From assembly GCA_964371555.1 (NCBI GenBank), contig CAYJMQ010000004.1, positions 1 through 64,000 of the forward strand: a stretch of 64,000 nt of DNA, read 5' to 3'. Positions 59,848 to 64,000 of this stretch are shown here, in pieces. How positions within the stretch are numbered: position 1 is the first letter of the stretch; each line of letters begins with the position of its first letter. The notes beneath the pieces were generated by a model. The model was given only the letters and a program-made list of their open reading frames with translations. It searched no databases and was not told the origin of the DNA. The DNA is from CAYJMQ01 sp964371555 (GTDB taxonomy: Bacteria; Bdellovibrionota; JACOXK01; 2-02-FULL-40-11). The translations under genes and the position numbers were made by a program.

Positions 59848-61311
59848 TTATTTTGGTGATTTTTTACGCCGCCTTTCTTTCTTTTTAACCTTCTTTGCCG
59901 CTCCCGTCTTTGACAAAGATGGGGCCAAAGATAGGGGCACTGCGGCCACAACGGTACGATTATCGGCTGCCAGATAGTTCTTCGCAACCTTCTGAATATC
60001 GGCCGTTGTTACAGCCTGATAACCGTCCAGCAAATGAAGCGCCGTTTTGTAATCGCCGGAAATAATATGATAATGCCCCAGCGCCCGCGCTTTTCCGTTC
60101 ACACTTTCGAGCCCCCGGTAATAGTCCATCTCAAAACGGTTTTTGGCCCGATCCAACTCTTTTTGGTGAACCCCCTCTTTTTGAATCTTTCCAATTTCTT
60201 TAAAAATCCGTTCATCCGCCTTTTTAACCGAATGCCCTTTTCGCATGGAGGTTGCGATTTGAAAGAGCGCCGGATCTTTAAAGTGCGGGAGCGCTGCAGA
60301 AATCTGTGTTGCAATCTCTTCATCGATTACCATCCTTTTATATAAGCGGGAACCCTCCCCGTTAAAAAGGATTTCCGCCAGAAGTTCCAACGCCGGAGTA
60401 TCGCGATGTTTATAATCTGTCGCATGGTAGGCGTAGATCGCTTTTTCAGTATCGATATCATCCCGCTCTAAAACTGCGCGCCTCGGGGACCGCTGCGGCG
60501 GCTCTTCAGGAATTTCCAGTTCCCGGATTTCGGAAGATGGAATCGATCCATAATATTTTTCAATCCAGCCAAGAACTTTCTCCTGATTAAAATTTCCAAC
60601 AACAATGATGGTCGCGTTGTTTGGCGCATAATAGGTCTTATAAAAATAGATACAATCTTCAAGGCTCAGTTTTGAAATATCTTCCATCCAGCCAATGGTC
60701 GGCTGTCCGTAAGGATGAATCTCGTAAGCCAGCGAGTCGAGCTTTTCATTCATCGCACCGTCAATGTCATTATCAACACGGAATCTTCGTTCATTCTGAA
60801 TGACCCCCCGCTCCGACTCAATCTGTTTTTCATTTAAAATCATATTGCTCATGCGATCGGCCTCCAGCCGGATGACAAGCTCCATTTTTTCGGGATCGCT
60901 CGGCAACACCTCATGATAATAGGTCCAGTCAACCCAGGTTGCGGCATTGGTAATTGCCCCATTGGCCTCCATGATACGATCAAATTCCCCTTCTTTGAGG
61001 TTTTTGGTCTCTTTAAAGAGAAGATGCTCAAAAAAATGCGCAATCCCCGTCTTCCCTTTTTTTTCATGTCTGGAACCGACATTGAACCAGGTATGATACG
61101 CAAATACGGGAACTTTTTTATCAATGGCAAGAATGATATCGAGTCCATTGCGAAGTTTGTGGCGCGTGATTTCAACGTCCCCCCATGCCTCTGTCTTCTC
61201 AATCATATATTTCCTCTCTTTTTTTATTTTTCTGACAGCTGCAAAAACAGCCGTAAGAAAAATCAGGAAAATAAACAACCATGCTGTCCAATGCTTGCGA
61301 AGAGATTCCAT
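59848..61311 (-). CDS. M16-family zinc peptidase (catalytic subunit)
   Basis: 487 aa. N-terminal transmembrane anchor (AWLFIFLIFLTAVFAAV), then the inverted zinc motif HFFEH (His92, Glu95, His96) with distal Glu in VIQNERR (about 174). The C-terminal M16 half follows. The extreme C-terminus is Lys/Arg-rich (KKVKKKERRRKKSPK). Forms a pair with the inactive homologue downstream, like pitrilysin-type heterodimers. Membrane tethering suggests a periplasmic job on small peptides. Confidence 0.92.
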   Translation of the reverse strand: MESLRKHWTAWLFIFLIFLTAVFAAVRKIKKERKYMIEKTEAWGDVEITRHKLRNGLDIILAIDKKVPVFAYHTWFNVGSRHEKKGKTGIAHFFEHLLFKETKNLKEGEFDRIMEANGAITNAATWVDWTYYHEVLPSDPEKMELVIRLEADRMSNMILNEKQIESERGVIQNERRFRVDNDIDGAMNEKLDSLAYEIHPYGQPTIGWMEDISKLSLEDCIYFYKTYYAPNNATIIVVGNFNQEKVLGWIEKYYGSIPSSEIRELEIPEEPPQRSPRRAVLERDDIDTEKAIYAYHATDYKHRDTPALELLAEILFNGEGSRLYKRMVIDEEIATQISAALPHFKDPALFQIATSMRKGHSVKKADERIFKEIGKIQKEGVHQKELDRAKNRFEMDYYRGLESVNGKARALGHYHIISGDYKTALHLLDGYQAVTTADIQKVAKNYLAADNRTVVAAVPLSLAPSLSKTGAAKKVKKKERRRKKSPK

Positions 61312-61321
61312 TATGTCATTA

Positions 61322-62059
61322 TTAAAAATCTTCGATTAAATTGACCGACTGTCCGTTTAACGACCGGATGTGGATCAGAAACCGCCTCGATTCTTTCATG
61401 TCTGCCTGAATATTGGATGATAGATCCACAGCATGCGTAAATGGGACAGGCGCCTCGGAGTCTGGGACCCCTGACCACCTTCTTTCGTCGACCCTTGCAA
61501 TAGGCAAAACATCGATCACATTATTGAGAGGTCGGCTTACAATCACATGATCGATCTGCATCATCCTATTGGGAAAGATTCCCATTAATTCCAAAACATA
61601 CGGATTTTTTGAAACCAGTTCGGCTTTTTTGACAGGGGCATACAGATGGTCATCGGTTTTATCGTTTTTGGCCTCTTTCACAGGAAGGAGCGCCGAAGGC
61701 AAAACTTCATCAGCCACAAAGACGCCATAATTTTGCGCCTTTAAAATGCCAATATCGATGACCTTTTCATAGGGGACCATCATCTGAAAACAGTGCCCGT
61801 CATAATAATAAGCCTGCTGCACAATTTGAATTCTTTCGCCTGTCACAGATACTTTTGAAGGACCTGATTTATAACAGGTATTTGGAAAGATTCCTTCAAT
61901 AACTATCTGAATGTTATCGTTATCATCGAACCCCCCCGGAGCATAGACAGTGGAAACCGGCGCTTCGACCAAAGTAGGGCGATTGCCGTCTGTTCCAAAA
62001 AGAGACGAGCTCAAAAATAAGAAAGTAAAAAATATATAAAAGTAAACCCTGTAAATCAT
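61322..62059 (-). CDS. Exported protein with internal repeat, unknown function
   Basis: 245 aa from ATG 62059 (AAGGAG six nt upstream). Signal peptide to SSLFG. Two similar blocks are visible: IQIVIEGIFPNTCYKSGPSKVSV (about 50) and YVLELMGIFPNRMMQIDHVIVSR (about 155), suggesting a tandem beta-domain. No family recognised. It lies 10 nt upstream of the M16 catalytic gene and probably shares its transcript. Confidence 0.6.
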   Translation of the reverse strand: MIYRVYFYIFFTFLFLSSSLFGTDGNRPTLVEAPVSTVYAPGGFDDNDNIQIVIEGIFPNTCYKSGPSKVSVTGERIQIVQQAYYYDGHCFQMMVPYEKVIDIGILKAQNYGVFVADEVLPSALLPVKEAKNDKTDDHLYAPVKKAELVSKNPYVLELMGIFPNRMMQIDHVIVSRPLNNVIDVLPIARVDERRWSGVPDSEAPVPFTHAVDLSSNIQADMKESRRFLIHIRSLNGQSVNLIEDF

Positions 62060-62102
62060 CTTTTTCTCCTTTAGTCGCAAGTCCATTTCCTGCGGCATGA
62101 TA

Positions 62103-62234
62103 TCACTTTCCCTTTTTTGCCGATTTTCTCTGTTCGCGTTTCAGTTCCGCCCTTCTCTTCTCCCGCGCCTTCTTTTTCGCGCGGTGTTTTCTCTGAATCA
62201 TTTTTCGTGTTCGCTTTGAATCGTCTCTTCCCAT
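62103..62234 (-). CDS. 43-aa highly basic protein
   Basis: MGRDDSKRTRKMIQRKHRAK, then more Lys/Arg/Glu-rich helix ending SAKKGK; TGA at 62103-62105. GGGAGGGG lies just before ATG 62234. Fills the gap between aroK and the exported-protein gene. Composition is that of a small ribosome- or RNA-associated protein; no family can be claimed. Confidence 0.5.
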   Translation of the reverse strand: MGRDDSKRTRKMIQRKHRAKKKAREKRRAELKREQRKSAKKGK

Positions 62235-62272
62235 ATCCCCTCCCATCCATTTCAGGCTATTGATTCCTTAAC

Positions 62273-62803
62273 TTAAAATTGACTGGAAAAACAATTTATA
62301 ATTTCTTGAATGATTTTTACCGTCGGTTTTTCATCAACTTCAATCACCCACTGCGACTCATTATAATAATCAACGCGTTGAGACAAGAGAAATCTGATGT
62401 CTTCATCCGATTTTCCAGGCGATTTTCCAGGAAGAATCGGATGTCTTCTCTGAACAATGGTTTCCCACGATGCCTTAAGATAAATCCATTTTCCAGACTG
62501 TTTTAAAAGAGAGCGGTTTTTTTCTGAAATAACGGTCCCTCCGCCGGTCGCAAGAACATAACAGGCTGGCTTGGGTCTCTTCACAAATCCCTCTAAACAT
62601 TGCGTTTCCAATAACCGAAAATACGATTCCTTGTTCTCTTCAAATAATTTTGTGATGGATATGCGATATGCCTCTTCAATCATCTCATCGAGATCAAAGC
62701 AGGGGATCTCGCATTGTCTGGCAATAGCTTTAGCCAGCGTCGACTTTCCTGCGCCAGGCGGACCGACCAAAATAAGAGGAATTTTAAAATTTATGACCGT
62801 CAT
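62273..62803 (-). CDS. aroK: Shikimate kinase
   Basis: 176 aa. Walker A GPPGAGKST (14-22), shikimate-binding DLDEMIE, LATGGGTV (about 85) and the lid Arg region (RRHPIL...R). Phosphorylates shikimate in aromatic amino-acid synthesis. No other aro gene is next to it. ATG 62803 is directly preceded by the tandem hairpin repeat and has no separate ribosome binding site. Confidence 0.92.
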   Translation of the reverse strand: MTVINFKIPLILVGPPGAGKSTLAKAIARQCEIPCFDLDEMIEEAYRISITKLFEENKESYFRLLETQCLEGFVKRPKPACYVLATGGGTVISEKNRSLLKQSGKWIYLKASWETIVQRRHPILPGKSPGKSDEDIRFLLSQRVDYYNESQWVIEVDEKPTVKIIQEIINCFSSQF

Positions 62804-62837
62804 CTCTGCGGGCTGCAGCCCTGCGGGCGGCGGCCCT
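62804..62837 (-). repeat. Tandem hairpin repeat in the aroK leader (copy B)
   Basis: On the aroK sense strand: AGGGCCGCCGCCCGC then AGGGCTGCAGCCCGC then AGAG, immediately before the ATG. It aligns over 34 positions with the exbB copy; the differences swap paired bases (GAGC/GCTC to GGGC/GCCC). A second small hairpin TTTGCGAA/TTCGCAAA lies upstream at about 62838-62861. Confidence 0.6.
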
Positions 62838-62866
62838 TTTGCGAAGGGTAAATCTTTCGCAAAAAA

Positions 62867-64000
62867 TCAGTAAAAGCGCAAGGCTTTTACCGGAGCCAAT
62901 CCCTGGGGTCTTGTGTAATGAACCATAAGTTGCACCGCGGAGCCATCCGGCGAAGTATTGAGCAACGAAAACCTCACCCCCATTTTGGGCACAACGACTG
63001 AATTGTATGGCTGTTCTGCGCGATAATACGTATTTGAATCGTCAAAAATAGGATTGGCCTGAGTCCCCCCCAGGAAAATTTTCCCCATCCCGCCAAGATC
63101 ATATTTCTGGGAGGCTTCGAAGCCAAATCCCGCGTCATGAAGCTGGAAGCGCGTGGAAAATGCTTCCTTTTCATTCACCCATTCAACCTCCGGACGCGCA
63201 TCGACAACCAAAAGACCCCCTTCACCCGGATGCTGTCCCACTTGATTATCACCGAGATTTCTTGATGCATTCCGGTACCACAAAACGAGCCCAGGCTGAT
63301 ACGCGTACCGATGAACGAACGGAGGCAGAATGAAGTAATAAATCGAATTCAGCGCCTGGTCGAATCCGTAAGGTGTTCTCCACTCAAGCATATAGCTATG
63401 GGGATATTCCCGACGGACTTGGCCATTCTCAAGCCGCACAAAACCGCTGCGGCTCCACGGGTGAGAGTCCGATTCTTCAAAGTTCTCACGGAACCCAATG
63501 GCATCGATCGTCAGATCATCGATTGCAAATCCCTTCCCCCCTTCTGCCGGATCGGTCACATATCGAAAACGAAGGCGCCGCTTCATTCCGACATAAGGAG
63601 TCAGATCAAACTCCGCATCGACCCATTCCCCTTGGGTTGTCCCCGTAATCCCGTACCCGATATTGGCCCCATTCGGATTCTCTTCAGTTGTAATATTGCC
63701 GGGAATCGGAGCCAATTTTCCTTCGTCGTTTTCAATTTCGACATAGGCATAGTCGTAAGCCAACTCAATGTCATAATTGGCCTTGAACCTGAGAACCGCT
63801 TTTTCAGCGCCTGAAAGATCAATCTCTGTGGCTAACGCATGAACGCTGTCATGGCCCACATCGCTATATTCATAAAAGTTTCCTTCGGCAGGCTCAAAAA
63901 CTTTAAAAACCTTCATCTGTTGAGGAAGATCGATTTTTAAGGCCTGCGCTTTGTGCCCATGAAACTCAGCCCGATCGAGCAGCGCAAATTTATGAACATC
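62867..64000 (-). CDS. InhA-type M6 metalloprotease, C-terminal part
   Basis: About 377 residues; the frame is open to the window edge (DVHKFALLDRAEFHG before the first in-window Met), so the catalytic HExxH lies outside. The visible part has the immune-inhibitor-A C-terminal domains: the MAM-like lectin fold ATEIDLSGAEKAVLRFKANYDIELAYDYAYVEI, AIDDLTIDAIGF, EYPHSYMLEWRTPYGFDQAL, PGLVLWYRN and HPGEGGLLVVDARP. M6 proteases are secreted. It ends 63 nt before aroK on the same strand. Confidence 0.85.
   Translation of the reverse strand, partial: DVHKFALLDRAEFHGHKAQALKIDLPQQMKVFKVFEPAEGNFYEYSDVGHDSVHALATEIDLSGAEKAVLRFKANYDIELAYDYAYVEIENDEGKLAPIPGNITTEENPNGANIGYGITGTTQGEWVDAEFDLTPYVGMKRRLRFRYVTDPAEGGKGFAIDDLTIDAIGFRENFEESDSHPWSRSGFVRLENGQVRREYPHSYMLEWRTPYGFDQALNSIYYFILPPFVHRYAYQPGLVLWYRNASRNLGDNQVGQHPGEGGLLVVDARPEVEWVNEKEAFSTRFQLHDAGFGFEASQKYDLGGMGKIFLGGTQANPIFDDSNTYYRAEQPYNSVVVPKMGVRFSLLNTSPDGSAVQLMVHYTRPQGLAPVKALRFY

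Noticed and set aside
1..64000. CRISPR array, prophage, insertion sequence or rRNA operon
   Set aside because: No spaced direct repeats, no transposase, integrase or phage structural genes, and no rRNA sequence were seen on either strand.

Overview
The window comes from a Gram-negative bacterium. It encodes outer-membrane beta-barrels, several lipoproteins, a BamB-like protein, ExbB/ExbD, a DedA-type membrane protein, NlpD-like and SurE proteins, and porins. The mix of a MerR-type gene behind ihfA, the yfgM/bamB/der neighbourhood, EF-hand lipoproteins, a DCC/lipase-maturation-factor fusion, an InhA-type M6 protease and sigma-54 promoters fits the former 'Deltaproteobacteria'/Bdellovibrionota-like lineages. 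That placement is inference; no rRNA is present. Most of the window has moderate GC. Two stretches, about 14.05-15.45 kb and 39.0-47.3 kb, are visibly AT-rich, and 15.6-18.25 kb is visibly GC-richer, which suggests acquired DNA.

Layout. 0-6.8 kb: the end of an HNH nuclease, an alpha-oxoamine synthase, tsaE, a small Cys/His protein, miaB and guaB-guaA. 6.8-14 kb: tRNA-Val(GAC), then the translation block thrS-infC(AUU start)-rpmI-rplT-pheS-pheT(short form)-ihfA-merR, ending in tRNA-Pro(GGG). 14-18.3 kb: an AT-rich trio of unknown exported or membrane proteins directly behind the tRNA, then a GC-rich block of carbonic anhydrase, a NhaR-like regulator and purC. 18.3-25.3 kb: envelope proteins, including an EF-hand lipoprotein that overlaps a predicted outer-membrane protein and a DCC-LMF fusion. 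25.3-32.7 kb: ygfZ facing an ErpA/IscA-type gene, bamB-yfgM, an outer-membrane protein, der-rnc and two membrane proteins. 32.7-37.7 kb: iscS-mnmA-mtaB-porin. 37.7-47.3 kb: a haem-c/porin fusion and a CsoR-type metal efflux island. 47.3-52.9 kb: apt, a C13/caspase-like exported peptidase, NlpD-like, YqaA-like, surE, a 40-aa basic ORF and an epimerase. 53-58.4 kb: a lipoprotein, lon, exbB-exbD, ftsB-like and DsbD-like genes. 58.4-64 kb: a same-strand run (InhA-type protease, aroK, small basic ORF, exported protein, two M16 peptidases, DsbD-like).

How genes work together. IscS, MnmA, MtaB, MiaB and TsaE supply tRNA anticodon-loop thiolation, methylthiolation and t6A, and YgfZ plus the A-type carrier support their Fe-S clusters. 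The AT-rich island at 39-47 kb is the best candidate for an undescribed system. A CsoR-like sensor with an added CxxC lies beside a 15-bp palindrome that forms two mirror-image promoters. One arm carries an HME-type RND pump with no membrane-fusion adaptor gene, a small His-rich exported protein and a TolC-like protein. The other arm carries a 44-aa ORF, two lipoproteins and a second TolC-like protein.

Regulatory reading adds three patterns. Two exact sigma-54 promoters lie before exported proteins. Several promoters have the -10 box only 6-9 nt before the start codon, which predicts leaderless transcripts. A tandem hairpin repeat with compensatory changes occurs in the 5' leaders of both exbB and aroK.
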